Assembly (NCBI RefSeq): GCF_039555335.1
Contig: NC_092636.1
Coordinates: 2,201,501-2,265,500, forward strand
Direction of reading: 5' to 3'
From: Amphiura filiformis
Taxonomy: Eukaryota > Echinodermata > Ophiuroidea > Amphilepidida > Amphiuridae
Length of the DNA stretch: 64,000 nt
In this document: piece by piece, positions 44,050 to 55,940 of the stretch
Layout: each line of letters starts with the position of its first letter
How positions within the stretch are numbered: the stretch's first letter is position 1
Translations under genes and position numbers: made by a program
The notes under the pieces: generated by a model
The model's input: the letters and a program-made list of their open reading frames with translations, nothing else
What the model was told of the DNA's origin: nothing
The model's database searches: none

Positions 44050-44414
44050 GCTTAAATTGTACCGTTTTTTTGTGGCATCCTTCAGAAGTGAGCGGTCCGA
44101 TACCAATATTTTCGGTCAAATCTCCATTCAATTAACACGGGGAGTTGGCTAGCTATGCCTTGCCCTCACTCATATTTTACAAAAGTGCGACTATTTCTGA
44201 ACATCTAACCTAGCTGTAATTTTAGGTCATGTTAGAAAAATATATTTGCTAGAAGTTTGGAGAATAGCTAACATATTGGCTGGTTATTTTTCACACAGTG
44301 ATGTTAACTAGGCAGGTGCCCATTCTTCCAACGTAGATCATTTGTAGGGGTCACGCGTCAATGGTGAGAGCACTGTGTATTGTGTATAGGAAAACGGACA
44401 GTAACTGCAGTATG
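44050..44414. repeat. Copy of the gene M intron 1 element, right end
   Basis: Nearly identical to 24150-24521: 'gtggcatccttcagaa', 'cggtcaaatctccattcaat' and 'gagcactgtgtattgtgta'. Ends AACTGCAGTATG. Left arm not seen in P. Confidence 0.65.
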
Positions 44415-44475
44415 GCGTACGTCCGACAATGTGAACACGACTACTATTTATATCATTGACATTTCCAATTGACAG

Positions 44476-44574
44476 GTGTTACTACACCCTCAAGGAGTGC
44501 GTCCTGTGATGAAAGAGCTCGGGTTTTCTATATCGCCAGGATTTGAAACATCAGTTACCGTCAGCTATACGAAG
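44476..44574 (+). CDS. Gene P exon 4
   Basis: 99 nt, phase 0: VLLHPQGVRPVMKELGFSIS and the following PGFETSVTVSYTK. It differs from M at two residues. Intron 3 before it is 5.3 kb and full of nested elements. Confidence 0.88.
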
Positions 44575-45221
44575 GTAAAAACTAGAATTTCGTGGTTCTT
44601 TGGTATAAATAAGTTATTAACCCATAGATCTTACGATGCGTTAAATATCCTCACATCACATAAAATCCCCACCACACCAAAACACAATACACACCCACAC
44701 CCATTAGCGCCAATCTGGCTTGAAACGTTGGGGGGGGGGGGCAATCGACCAGAATGGTCAAAAGTGGCCGAAAAGAATAAAAATGGGTCATTTTGCCATA
44801 AGTATGGGGGACACGTCCCTCCTGCCCCTTCCCCACGCCCATGCCCACACTCACACAAACAACTAGTTCAGTTCAATTACACAGAAGTTGAATGGAAACT
44901 ACTTCACGTTCTTGCACCAACAGGACCAGGTGAGTGCCACCGTTTTAGTGGTCTTCAAAAGTCTAAATAATATCAAACGTAGTTGATGCGATTGTTATTT
45001 GAGAAATCATTAAAATAATACACAAAAGGAAGTCTACAGCCTGTCTAAAAAAGTGTGCAAGTGAAAAGCGCCCTCTTTGGTGATTAGAAAATACCGTTGT
45101 GACACGATGCTTACATCAACGTCATGAGCACAGTCTTAGCTCTCAAATACCGTTTGTTCTGTCCAATTTGCTCTTTTTAATCTCGAGATAGGGAATAGGG
45201 CTTTACATGTAAATCAATGAT

Positions 45222-45289
45222 AGCTGATGTTGATGCGTCTAATGCACCCCCACTTCGGGGCTCGTGCATTAGACGCATCAACACCAGCT
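45222..45289. repeat. Long stem-loop
   Basis: AGCTGATGTTGATGCGTCTA plus AATGCAC (45222-45247) pairs with 45264-45289 with one mismatch in 26. Within the 16-nt loop CCCC and GGGG extend the stem. No transposon ends visible. Confidence 0.65.
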
Positions 45290-46087
45290 CGCGTGCATTA
45301 TTTAATTTTACAGCAGAATATGAAATATGTATTTATCGTTTAATTTGTCGTTAGTGGAAAAAGAGAATCATTATACCTTTATCGTGACAACATTAAAAAC
45401 AATTTTGTATTGCTGTGTAATTGATGCATTCTTTTGATTTCACGAAGTAACTCTTGATAAACTTGATGCTACATTAAGTTCATTAATTACATTGATGCTA
45501 CATTACCTGACCTCAGGTTGGGTCTTTAACAACAGGATCTCTTGAGTCACTCAGGGTCATGAAAGACCTCATCTTGCACACGCACTTTAAACTCTTCCAC
45601 GGCAGACCTCACTGGCAGCACTATGGCGCGGCTTCTGTGGATACCTTTGTTGGTCAGACTACCCCGGTACTGTCATACCATTGCCTCTACATGAGTGATT
45701 GCACCGGTGAGAGGCCACAAGGGTTCTCGGCATGAGATCATGCTGTAAACACCACAGCTTTGGCTTTCTGGGCAGACCACAACTGAAAATTATATTCAAA
45801 CCCTCTGATGTTTGTTTGGCCACCTTCTGCAGGCTTAGTCTTTCACGTGGTATTCTAGTACACCATTGGGCAATACAATTATGCAAAAAGGAAAATTCGG
45901 AAAAAAAATCAGGGCGTTGCTGTGGAGCAAATCACTTATTATGGCTTTACGGTCCAACCAGCGTGTTGAAAATTCTTGTGAGGAGAAACTCAACTGGAAG
46001 TCCCTATACATGACGTATTCAATAACATATCACCTCACTTTCTCGGCAATGCAAAATAACTCCATAGCATACTCGAACAAGACATGT

Positions 46088-46285
46088 GTACAGGCTGTAT
46101 CAAAATGATTGGTACCCACATGCATTGTTGTCTAAGCATTAGATTTTCTTGAAATGGCTACAATTTATTGTCTAATGACTTTTTATAACATATATCTACA
46201 AAAACGGTGGATGCTATATTGCATTTTGATACTGCATTCTTGTCCATACTCAATTGATATTGATCATTTCGATACACCCTGTATG
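46088..46285. mobile_element. Small fold-back element (GTATCAAAATGAT ends)
   Basis: 'ctgtatcaaaatgattggta' at the left and inverse 'gatcatttcgatacaccctg' at the right. The same end sequence ('cagggtgtatcaaaatgatt') occurs alone at 63778-63797. Confidence 0.5.
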
Positions 46286-46735
46286 CATTGGCAAGATCAT
46301 AGGGTAACGATAACACAGGGTATTTATAAAACCAACTTTTAAACAGTGTGTAAAATTCAGCTAAAAAGCAACTTGTCCGCCGGACAGGCTGCTCCTATAA
46401 TTAAAAACAGAGATAAAAAGAATTTGTCGCGTCTGACGTCATCTGTCAATCAAATTCGAGCACGGTTTGTTTACAAGTGTCGTGATGATGACTTGCTGAA
46501 CGCGGCGGTATAACCGGCCGACTTATTGTTAATTTTGCACCGTCAAACATGCAAACCATCTCAAAAGTTAGGTCTTTATAGTAGGAAACTTTCTCTCTGT
46601 CTCTGTGTGCCAAAATTGAACAACTTTGATGCGCGCGCTTTTCAATTTACTGTTATACTTGCAAGCACAGTGTGGCAGAATAATTGAGCAGCCACTGTGA
46701 CATCCCTACTATTATGTATTTTGTTTTCAATTCAG

Positions 46736-46890
46736 GTGGTAAATATGCCTCCTCCCTATACGAACTGTAGACAGGAAGACTTAGCACCACTGAATTATTC
46801 AGACAGTTATACTGTACCATTGTGTCAGCAGGAATGCAAAATTAATTACGTTGTTTCGCAGGTGTGGTTGCAGAGATCATCGCTACCCAG
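46736..46890 (+). pseudogene. Gene P exon 5, frameshifted
   Basis: 155 nt against 154 in M. Reads VVNMPPPYTNCRQEDLAPLN ... QQECKINYVV and then an extra T (run of three at 46854-46856) turns RRCGCRDHRYPG into a different frame. Splice sites are intact. The (TTTA)n microsatellite starts only a few bases after the donor. Confidence 0.8.
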
Positions 46891-46892
46891 GT

Positions 46893-46897
46893 GAGCT

Positions 46898-46964
<67 letters not shown>

Positions 46965-46993
46965 TTCATTTATTTATTTATTTATTTTATTTA
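46893..46993. repeat. (TTTA)n microsatellite directly after the exon 5 donor
   Basis: About 25 TTTA/TTCA units starting within 6 bp of GTGAGC. Confidence 0.9.
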
Positions 46994-47120
46994 TTCATTC
47001 ATTTACTTGTATACTAATTTATTTACTTACCTAAATGATATTTTGATTACTGTGATTGTGATTTGTGACTTAATGTAAAGGAAGTATCAGCAACGAAATC
47101 GTCTTCGCATTTTTTTTCAG

Positions 47121-47177
47121 GAGATGCACCAGTCTGTGGTCCAAAACAATTGGTAGAATGTATATATTTCTATGAAG
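47121..47177 (+). CDS. Gene P exon 6
   Basis: 57 nt, GDAPVCGPKQLVECIYFYE in the ancestral frame. Acceptor 'ttttttttcag', donor GTTTGT shared with M. With the exon 5 shift, a TGA stop is met here. Confidence 0.85.
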
Positions 47178-47454
47178 GTTTGTTGTTGACGTTTTATATT
47201 ATTTTCTTACTTCTGTGTTTATCTCTGACGATCAATCCAAATGGATTTGGTCTAATGTCCCTCCCTATCTCGTCTTATAGACGAATCCAATCATCAAGTG
47301 ATCAGCATTTATTCGGCCATTACTGGGTCCCCGGCGCACCAAACCGGTGTTGTACTACCCAATTTGGTGGATTAAGGCCGCTTAAAAAATCGATGTTATA
47401 TTGTAGGCTTATTGTGTATAGTGTAAACTTTCATCATTCTTTTGTCCAGGTGTA

Positions 47455-47697
47455 ACACGGGTGATGGAATGCAGTTTAAAATTTTGCCAGGCTTATTGAT
47501 AATAATCGTAAGGTATTGATCGTATGGCTTCCTCATCTCTCTGCCCTCCTCTCCCTCCCCCCCGCTCTCTCTCCTCTCTTTTTCCTCTTTCTCCTCCTTT
47601 TCCTCTTTTTCCGTGCACTAGGGGCGGGGCCCAAATAGGCAATTTTTGCCAGGGGGCGATCGCCCCCTGCCCCCCCCGGCAGCTACGCCTAAGATGT
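47455..47697. mobile_element. Fragment of the hAT-like family (inverted), intron 6 of gene P
   Basis: The opposite strand reads 'aggcgtagctgccgggggg', 'gccccctggcaaaaattg' and 'tatttgggccccgcccc', as at the left end of 39427-41559. The terminal CAGTG is lost. Confidence 0.6.
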
Positions 47698-48245
47698 TCA
47701 CTGATGTACAGTATGTTATGTTGACTGCAACCTTCTTCAATGCGTAAATTTCATGTTCAGAAGGCTATTGTAGCATAACAAAAGCGTATACCTGATAAAT
47801 GCACTAATGACTAAGGTTATGATTAATTTTGATCTGGCTGAAAAAGGTCAAATTTCACGTAAGTATTCTAGGATGCTGTGAAAATCTACTTCGGCTTTGT
47901 ACTAATGCATTTTCCTGCAAAATTACATGACACCAAATAATAGAGACATTCTTAGCTAATAGGTATAAATGGATTACTTAATCAATTGATTAATTATTAA
48001 ATAAATAAATCGAAATCGTACCCATGAGGCTATAAACGCGCCATAACATACCTGCGCACATGTTCGCGCAACACAACTGCTAGCCGCTCGCATGCACACT
48101 TTATCGCAAACGATGTTATAGTAGTGCTCGGTGATCGCAAACCACATGCTATTAGTGGGCTGCCTAGGGCACAAACCACTTCTCTCACACACAAAATGCG
48201 CAAGATTCAATCCAATTTCATTTAATAACTGAATTTATTTCACAG

Positions 48246-48396
48246 CAAGGTTTGTTAGGGATGGAATCAACTGTGACTGTAACGAATCATGCAGCTCAGA
48301 AAACTACGGGGCTCGGACTTCGATTGCGTATTTTCCAAATGAACATTACATGGAGCAAATTACTGCCATCTTTAACGAGTCAGAAAATTTTATCAG
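48246..48396 (+). CDS. Gene P exon 7
   Basis: 151 nt, ARFVRDGINCDCNESCSSEN, YGARTSIAYFPNEHYMEQIT and AIFNESENFIR. More diverged from M at the first ten residues than elsewhere. Confidence 0.88.
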
Positions 48397-48552
48397 GTAT
48401 TTGATTAGAACCCTACAGTGTGACAATTCAACGAAATAAAGAAACCTAAGTATAATTATGCTATATATCGTCATAAACTTTGCATAGTGACGAATAGCTA
48501 TTCGTCCGTTTGTTAAAACCATGTTTGTTAAAATCATGTTATAGTGTGTGAG

Positions 48553-48722
48553 CCCGGGGAGTTGGGACGGAACCACTGGGGGGGGCAGGGCAGCGAAAAA
48601 TAATTTCCTTTTTCTGGGAACGTGAACTGTTGTTTGAAATATTTTCTGCGAGCGTGAGGAGCCGGAGCGCGAGTATGAACACAATAAAACAAGTGGGGTC
48701 CAGGGGCGAAGCCCCAGCGCCG
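48553..48722. repeat. Inverted repeat copy 1 (partner 51630-51776)
   Basis: 'gaacgtgaactgttgtttga', 'gcgtgaggagccggagcgcg' and 'ggggtccaggggcgaagccc' all recur inverted 3 kb downstream. Probably two insertions of one small family. Confidence 0.65.
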
Positions 48723-48806
48723 TCCAGGCAGCGCTTAGTGGATTTTTATGGGCAAAAGACAGCACTCTGAAAAGTGGAGACTATTTGCATTTTCAATTCC
48801 TTAACC

Positions 48807-49414
48807 TTAAGGGATCTGGAATGAGCGTTTTGAGCGTGTCGACAGTATTTTTGTGGGACATGAGAGCACATCAGACATATCGAATTGCATTTTGAATACG
48901 AAGAATGTCTTTCTGATATCAAATAATTTTCATTATTTGAAATTCACGATATAATACAAATTGCATGAAAAATTATAAAAATTCGATATTTTTCACATTT
49001 TTGATATATAGCCTACAGTCCTCGAAGTAAATTTTATAAATCTAACGATATATTCTTAAAGGGCATGTAGCTGGGAGGAAATGAGCCGACGATCAATTGA
49101 AAATTTTGACCTTTTATATTGAAGATATGGATTTGTTTCCCCAAAAGACCGATTTTTTTTTGTTTTTTGGAAAAAAAATCATTATATTTATAAAGTTTAC
49201 TTCGAGTAGGCCTACTGTTAAATATCCAAAATATAAATGTTTAATCATTTGCTATAAAATGTGTATTACATTGCGAATTTAAAAAAATAAATCAAAATAA
49301 TATTATTTGATATCAGAAGGACATTCTTCGTATTCATAATGCAATTTGATATGTCTTATGTGCTCTAATGTCCCACAATAAATACTGTCCAAACGTTCAT
49401 ACCCCATCCCTTAA
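48807..49414. mobile_element. Fold-back MITE family 1, copy in intron 7 of gene P
   Basis: TTAAGGGATCTGGAATGAGC at the left and ...CATACCCCATCCCTTAA at the right. 608 bp. Confidence 0.75.
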
Positions 49415-51629
49415 ACTGTTAAAAAATATTAAGTATGGGTGTTTGTTACAGTACTGGTAATTATTGAAATAATAAAACTTGAATGAATTGGTTGACCATC
49501 CCAATGAGTGACTATTTTCATGTAAATAAAGCTACAAAACTCACAATTTCTCTTTGTTGCAGTTCACTTTCATTTACTTTTTAACAACATTTATGTGGGT
49601 AAAAATCTTCAGATAATACCATTTTAACTATGATTTACTTAAGTTGAGTGACCATTTGATTTGTGGTGTGATCAAGCAAAATCAGTCTGAAGTCGGGCAT
49701 ATTTAATTTTCAGTTTTCTATATGATTCCATGTTCCGACAGTCAATGAAAAACCTGCTTTTCTGGGGAACGAATCTCAGTTAGGTGGTTAGGCTCTACCG
49801 CATGTTGAAAAACCTTGGGGGGAATCCCAATTAGGCTCTTTCTGTTACTTCATGTTACTTTCTGGGATCCCAGCGGTGTGTACGATAGTCTGGTCTGGAG
49901 TTCATGTTGACGCAGCAGCGTTAGAGACTACAGTGAATCAAGTCATACGCAATTAAAATCAACACACGGTATCTGTTTTACTTTGTCGCCAGCCCATTCG
50001 GGGCTGGTACCTGTTTCAGGTTTGGGGTCAGTTTTCTCTAGTGATTATATTTTGGTGGTATTGGAATGATTTTTTTTTTTACTTTTTGTGGTTAAATTTT
50101 TTTAAAAATATTTTAATTCGATTTGTTAGGAAAAGTAAGTATGTTTTGCCGTTTCAACGAACGAAAACGAGTGCGTATTACCAAAGTTATGTTTGAACTA
50201 ATTAATTATGACTTTAAAAGTTTAAAGGCCTAAATGTAACAATAATAGTTAATATATATAGCATCATATGGTCAGCAGAATAAAATCTGACATCACCTAT
50301 GATGTCATATCAGTGTCCTTGACCGGGGTCCTTACTCCTTGACCACTGAACAGCGTGATATCATGTTGATAACAGATCTATAGAATCAAAATCTTCATCA
50401 TATCCCCGGATCATATCACAGATTCTCAACAATATGTGATCATATGGACCATATTGATGTGAAAGTAGTTATCTATCATATCCTGTGTCGTTTTATGGAT
50501 AAAAATGACTCAAAATGTTATTGATGAAATGGTTGCTATCATAAACATCAGTTTTGTCTTTTCAACGGGAAAAATCCGATGCAAAATAAAGTTTTTAGGG
50601 CCTAGCTATAATATGGGCATAATTTATGCATATAGTATTGAACAATGTACCCCATTTGACATGCACTTATAGATAAATAAATTGTCTTACTTTATTAATT
50701 TAATAACTTCTTTATTATAAATAAAATGACACATAACTATTTGATTCATAAAATTACATTCAACGAAATGATTGAAGAGAAAACACACAAGGCACTAGGC
50801 AGACTGTTATAGAATGGAGTATGTAAGATGCCATGTCCATAGCTTCGCAGGAGTTTCCGACTAGCAATCAACATGATCAGCACATTCAGAAAAACACAGT
50901 TTAAGAGTGAAGATTGTAGTGAGTAACCAGTCCTTTATAAATGTGCTGGCCACTATCTATTATAATATAGTAGGCTTAAACTATACATTGCGAATTAATT
51001 AAGTTATTCTAAAATAAAATGTACATGTAAGTTAACTCAAACCGGCAGTGTATATATCGAAAGCAGTGAAATCGGACATTCCTAAGCGAAGATATTGAGT
51101 TCGTAAGTTCTGGTATTACAAAATTGGAAATTGAGATATCGTGGGTAAAAAGCTGAAAAGACAAAAAAAACCAACGACAACAACAACAACAACAACAACA
51201 AAAACAAACAGACCAGAACAATTTGGAGTACATGTAATGAATTAAAAGAGTTGACATGAGATTAGGAATTAATGTTTTCTGCTGTTTCAGTGTGCATGTT
51301 CTCATCGTTGATGGTTTGTTCGACTGTCATGTAGATGTAAGCGTGATCCTAAAAATGCCTTTCACATTGACCAAAACTAATTACAAGACCTCTTCTACAT
51401 TGAGGCTGGCTTTCCCTTTTAAAGGGAATTTTTATTTACATATTTATTCCTGTCACTGGCATTTAATTGTATCTTTCAGTTAGCGTCCAAGTTCGCAGAA
51501 AATATTTCACGAGTAGTAGTGTTCACCGAATATTTTGAGAACTTCATTTTGAGAACTTCAGAAAAAATGATATTAAAGATTAGGATGTTTTAAATTATTT
51601 TTCCCGTCTTGATTTTTTCTGCGACTGGG
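49415..51629. other. Intron 7 of gene P; nothing recognised
   Basis: AT-rich. (CAA)n at 51175-51210. 50280-50460 has several 'gatatcat/atgatatc' palindromes. No exon or transposon protein. Confidence 0.4.
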
Positions 51630-51776
51630 GGGGGGGGGGCTTCGCCCCTGGACCCCACTTGTTTTATTGTGTTCATACTCGCGCTCCGGCTCCTCACGCT
51701 CGCAGAAAATATTTCAAACAACAGTTCACGTTCCCAGAAAGGAAATTATTTTGTCGCTGCCCTGGGGGGGGGAAGC
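51630..51776. repeat. Inverted repeat copy 2 (partner 48553-48722)
   Basis: 'cttcgcccctggaccccact', 'cgcgctccggctcctcacgc' and 'caaacaacagttcacgttcc' are the inverse of the partner. Confidence 0.65.
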
Positions 51777-52164
51777 TGCACTTTCACCATAAGTAGTTGA
51801 CATCATGGGCTACACAAAAATGCCCGATAGCAATTGAATCGGAGTAGCTTTGGCGTGAAAAGGTCATCGAACTTTACACACGGTCCAATTTCAAAGACAT
51901 CAGTAATAACATTCGTCAAAAGCTTATGGAGAACATTACTACACCATGTGACCAAAACCAAAACCAATCCTATAAAATTAGTATGATAACTCACAACATG
52001 AACCACGCCAACTTATGTACGAGTATAATAGCGTGTACGCCTGAAGCTCTCAGCTATGGTGTTTGGTACCAGTTGGGGGGGGGGGGGTCAAAGCCGCACT
52101 GCTACCAAAGACAGTTGACATCATGGGCTACACAAATATGCATGATAGCAATTGAATAGGAGTA
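51774..52164. repeat. Two direct copies of a 75-bp repeat
   Basis: 51774-51846 and 52089-52164 share 'gttgacatcatgggctacac' and 'gatagcaattgaat', about 315 bp apart. Confidence 0.6.
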
Positions 52165-52381
52165 GGGTCAAATTTCAAAGTTACTCATTCCAATATATTC
52201 CTCTAGTCACAAGGATTCCGAAAATGTATAGTTTGACCTACCTAGGCATGCTAGGACGTACCGCTCTTGAGTTATAATTGAAAAGGTTTTTGGCTCTTTG
52301 GGAGTCAAAAACATCAAAGTGCTCCGATTTTGCCTAAAGAGGTGTCAAAATGTTCTTTTTTGATAAATTCATTCAAATAAG

Positions 52382-55311
52382 TGTGGCGGGACGGCCGATT
52401 GCCGAGGAGAAAACACGAACGTCTCAATGTGTATCTAAATGAAAACCTGGTTAGCTGTAATTTGAATATGAACGTCAGGTGGCCGGGTTGACACCAGTCC
52501 CTTAATAGGAACACGAAAAGTTTTGCATGAGACTAGGGTAAGTCGTGCGGGCAGAACCCCACCTTCGATATTTTTCACAAGCAGAAGTACATCTAAATAA
52601 TCATCACGTAGTATTCTCTCGATTCCTCAACAATATTTTATTTGCATAACTCCAGACTACAGCATACAAGACTTAGTCACACCCATAACCTATACTTTAA
52701 CTTCCTACTCCTACACTACCTCTGCAGTACTACACAGCTACCACCCACTGCAGCAAAAGATGAGAATGAATAAGAAAGTCACACCCCTACTTTAGCTTCC
52801 TACTACTTCCACTACCTCTGCAATGCTACCCAGCTAGCACCCTCCCTCATCTGCAGCAAAAGATGAGAATGACAGGAAAAAAATGTGTTAATACAATTTA
52901 ACATTATAAAAGCCTACAAAAACCCAAGTTATTTTGGTACTAAATGAAAAATTGGGCATAGTAGCCCCGCTCAGCGCATGCTAATAGTAATGACACTTAC
53001 GAACACATGCAAGCATGTATTGGTAAAGTATCATCATAAAATCTACCAGAAATCCTATAAAACACAACTACTTAATGGCAAACGAAAAATTGGGCATAGT
53101 AGCCCCGCTCAGCGCATGCTAATAGTAATGACACTTACGAACACATGCAAGCATGTATTGGTAAAGTATCATCATAATATCTCATATACACATAATAAAA
53201 CAATATGATTCCAACAGAATGTGCACTAATCACATACATAATAAAAATATACATGACTCACCAAATAAAAATCCTCTCCTGTGTTTATACAATATAAAAC
53301 TCACCAAAATGATATCCTCTCAAAAGCCACAATACTCCTCAGACTTAGCTCTTAGTTGACGTAACTCTAAGGAATACTACTCCATTTATTTGATACTCCA
53401 CTCAGGATTAACCCCGCGTAACTCACAGGGCCGGCGTTAATCCCTACTCTCCATCTTAGTTGATAATCCACTCAGGATTAACCCCGGGTAACTCACAGGG
53501 CCGGCGTTAATCCCTACTCTCCATCTTAGTTGATAATCCACTCAGGATTAACCCCGGGTAACTCACAGGGCCGGCGCGTTAATCCCTACTCTCCATCTTA
53601 GTTGATAATCCACTCAGGATTAACCCCGGGGAACTCACAGGGCCGGCGTTAATCCCTACTCTCCATCTTAGTTGATAATCCACTCAGGATTAACCCCGGG
53701 TAACTCACAGGGCCGGCGTTAATCCCTACTCTCCATCTTAGTTGATAATCCACTCAGGATTAACCCCGGGTAACTCACAGGGCCGGCGTTAATCCCTACT
53801 CTCCATCTTAGTTGATAACCCACTCAGGATTAACCCCGGGTAACTCACAGGGCCGGCGTTAATCCCTACTCTCCATCTTAGTTGATAATCCACTCAGGCC
53901 TGTAGGCCTAAGTATATCCTACAAAAAGCAACCATATGCACAAGACCGTTGGAATCAATAAAAATAAATAATAAATACTGCCCATCACTTACCACGTAAT
54001 TCCGTGAACGCTAAACCTTCATATAAAAAGATATATGAATATTTAAATACTTTTTCACACAACACATAGGCCTAAATAAGATTATAGGCCCTGTACATGA
54101 CAATCTCATAATACAAACCTAACTATCCTAGCATTTGGGTGTGACTTGTACATAAATACTATGATCTAAATGTTAAAGCCTCTATGATTTGAAACAATTT
54201 GTAATTTCGTTTACAAGACTACTCTTGGTTGAGGCCTATTGCATATTGGATAATAATCGTGAATAATGTCAAAGGTCAGGCAACATTGCAACACATAATA
54301 TTTGGTGAAATGTGAGAAAGAGAGTGTGAGTATTATTTTCCGAACGAAAATAATACAACGCGAAAATATAATGACCCCTATTAATTACGCACAACATGCC
54401 ACATCTACAATAATTAATTAAATCCAAGATCCGAAAATATAAAACGGGGAACCCCCGTATTGATGCAATTAGCACATGTACATTGTATATGCACTCCCAG
54501 TAATGCACATGTACTGTACGCACCTTTGTCCTCGAAGAAAGGCCATCCATCACCTTCGCACGTAAGCACCCACACAATGATGGATCCCATATTTAATTAC
54601 AAATATAAAATAATTCACAACACCAAACTAATTCAGCTCTTTCTCACTTCCCACTTTACCTAGAAAGCTGAATGGCACACCATAGTAAGGGCAAAGGTAT
54701 GCTGTCTGGTTTAGGACCTATGATGATAAAATACTAGAATGAGAAATCCTGAATTTGGAGGTGCATTTGAAACCATGAACGACAAGAAATTTGGATGCAG
54801 CGCTATGCACACCGCTTACACGTGCGAAACAACATAGCCAAAATCACTAAACTCATGCATGATGAAAATCATCCAAAACACACTTTAAAATTGATTTCAC
54901 GATCCCAAAACCACCTCTCCGCGTTCTATACACGATACCTAACTTAATTTGGAACAATTTACTTCCGAAAACATAATAATGCTCTAAAAATAATGAAAAT
55001 AAAAATACGACAAAGAAAAACTGTATATATTCACCTGCAGCAAAAGATGAGAATGACACGAGGTCGCCCAGCCGTACGGCGCGCTGGTTGGCTGAGGAGA
55101 TAATTGATTGGATACGTACGGCGCGCTAATTGGCTGAACGGTTAATTGATTGGATACGTACGCTAATTGGCTGACAGAGATAATTGATTGACTGAAAATT
55201 ACAAGAAATCCAATTTAAAGGGATACACGCGATTTGGGGATAGGAAAATGAAATGGGAATTACCTAAAAATAATATTATGTGTTGGCTTGATTTACCAAT
55301 ACCGTTTCACA
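52382..55311 (-). repeat. 3' LTR (2930 bp)
   Basis: Near-identical to 60644-63566. By eye I find six small indels that account exactly for the 7-bp length difference and about four substitutions, so insertion was recent. It contains a 138-bp-period duplication (from 52947), a 70-bp tandem array and three units of 'cgtacg..ctaattggctga' near the far end (55071-55193). Confidence 0.9.
53399..53898. repeat. 70-bp tandem array in the 3' LTR
   Basis: Seven units plus a partial one with 'ccactcaggattaacccc', 'cagggccggcgttaatccct' and 'ctccatcttagttgataat'. Units are nearly identical; there are no unique spacers. Confidence 0.9.
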
Positions 55312-55325
55312 GCCCCCCTCCCACA
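55312..55325 (-). other. Polypurine tract
   Basis: Minus strand GTGGGAGGGGGGC immediately before the TGTGAAACGG start of the 3' LTR: the usual plus-strand primer position. Confidence 0.75.
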
Positions 55326-55940
55326 ATGTGCCGTCCCTGGCACATGGACGTAAAAAAAATAAAAATGGCATTGGTAAATGCTGCCTTATCTTAGTACTAC
55401 ACTACTCTACTCCTAACTAAATGGAAATGGCCTAAGTCTTCAATCTTGCACTGCGGTCTTCATGGTTATCGTCTGTATCAGTCTGTCAGTTCTGACATCT
55501 GCGATGCTGGTTGTCCTTCATCAAAAACCACTCGAATGTCTAACTGCTACCATCTTCTGAAGTATGTACGTAATGGTCATGGGGAAATGGTTGGCTGATT
55601 TACGGCTAGAAAGGTATTGGAAGAAGAGACGGTTTGGTGGTAACCGTCACTCTACCCAGTTATCTCCATTCTGCTGGAATGAAAGTCTGGTGGTCCCACC
55701 ACGGTAAGTATCCTCAAACACCGCGGCTATACATATAAGTTTGGAATAATCTAGTGCTCTGGACACTCCTCCTTGTGATTCATAACATTAAGAAACCACT
55801 GCAAATACCAAACGTCACTCAGAAAGAAAAACAAAATAATAAAGGGTACTGCAGAAGGTGCAGTACAAAGACAGCTAAGGCGGTGGCGGGAGCTTGTCCC
55901 TCGCTCTGGTAAAGGACCAGCCTATCACCCCTTATACCTC

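Larger units (their letters stand above)
44575..46735. other. Intron 4 of gene P; no other gene seen
   Basis: Contains G-runs near 44730, the hairpin at 45222-45289 and the fold-back at 46088-46285. Open frames at 45659-46108 on both strands have no family resemblance that I can see. Confidence 0.4.

Noticed and set aside
46851-47078. 75-codon frame with a long LFIY repeat
   Set aside because: Translation of the (TTTA)n microsatellite joined to the end of exon 5.
53399-53898. Possible CRISPR array
   Set aside because: Units are contiguous 70-bp tandem copies with no unique spacers, within the LTR of a eukaryotic element.
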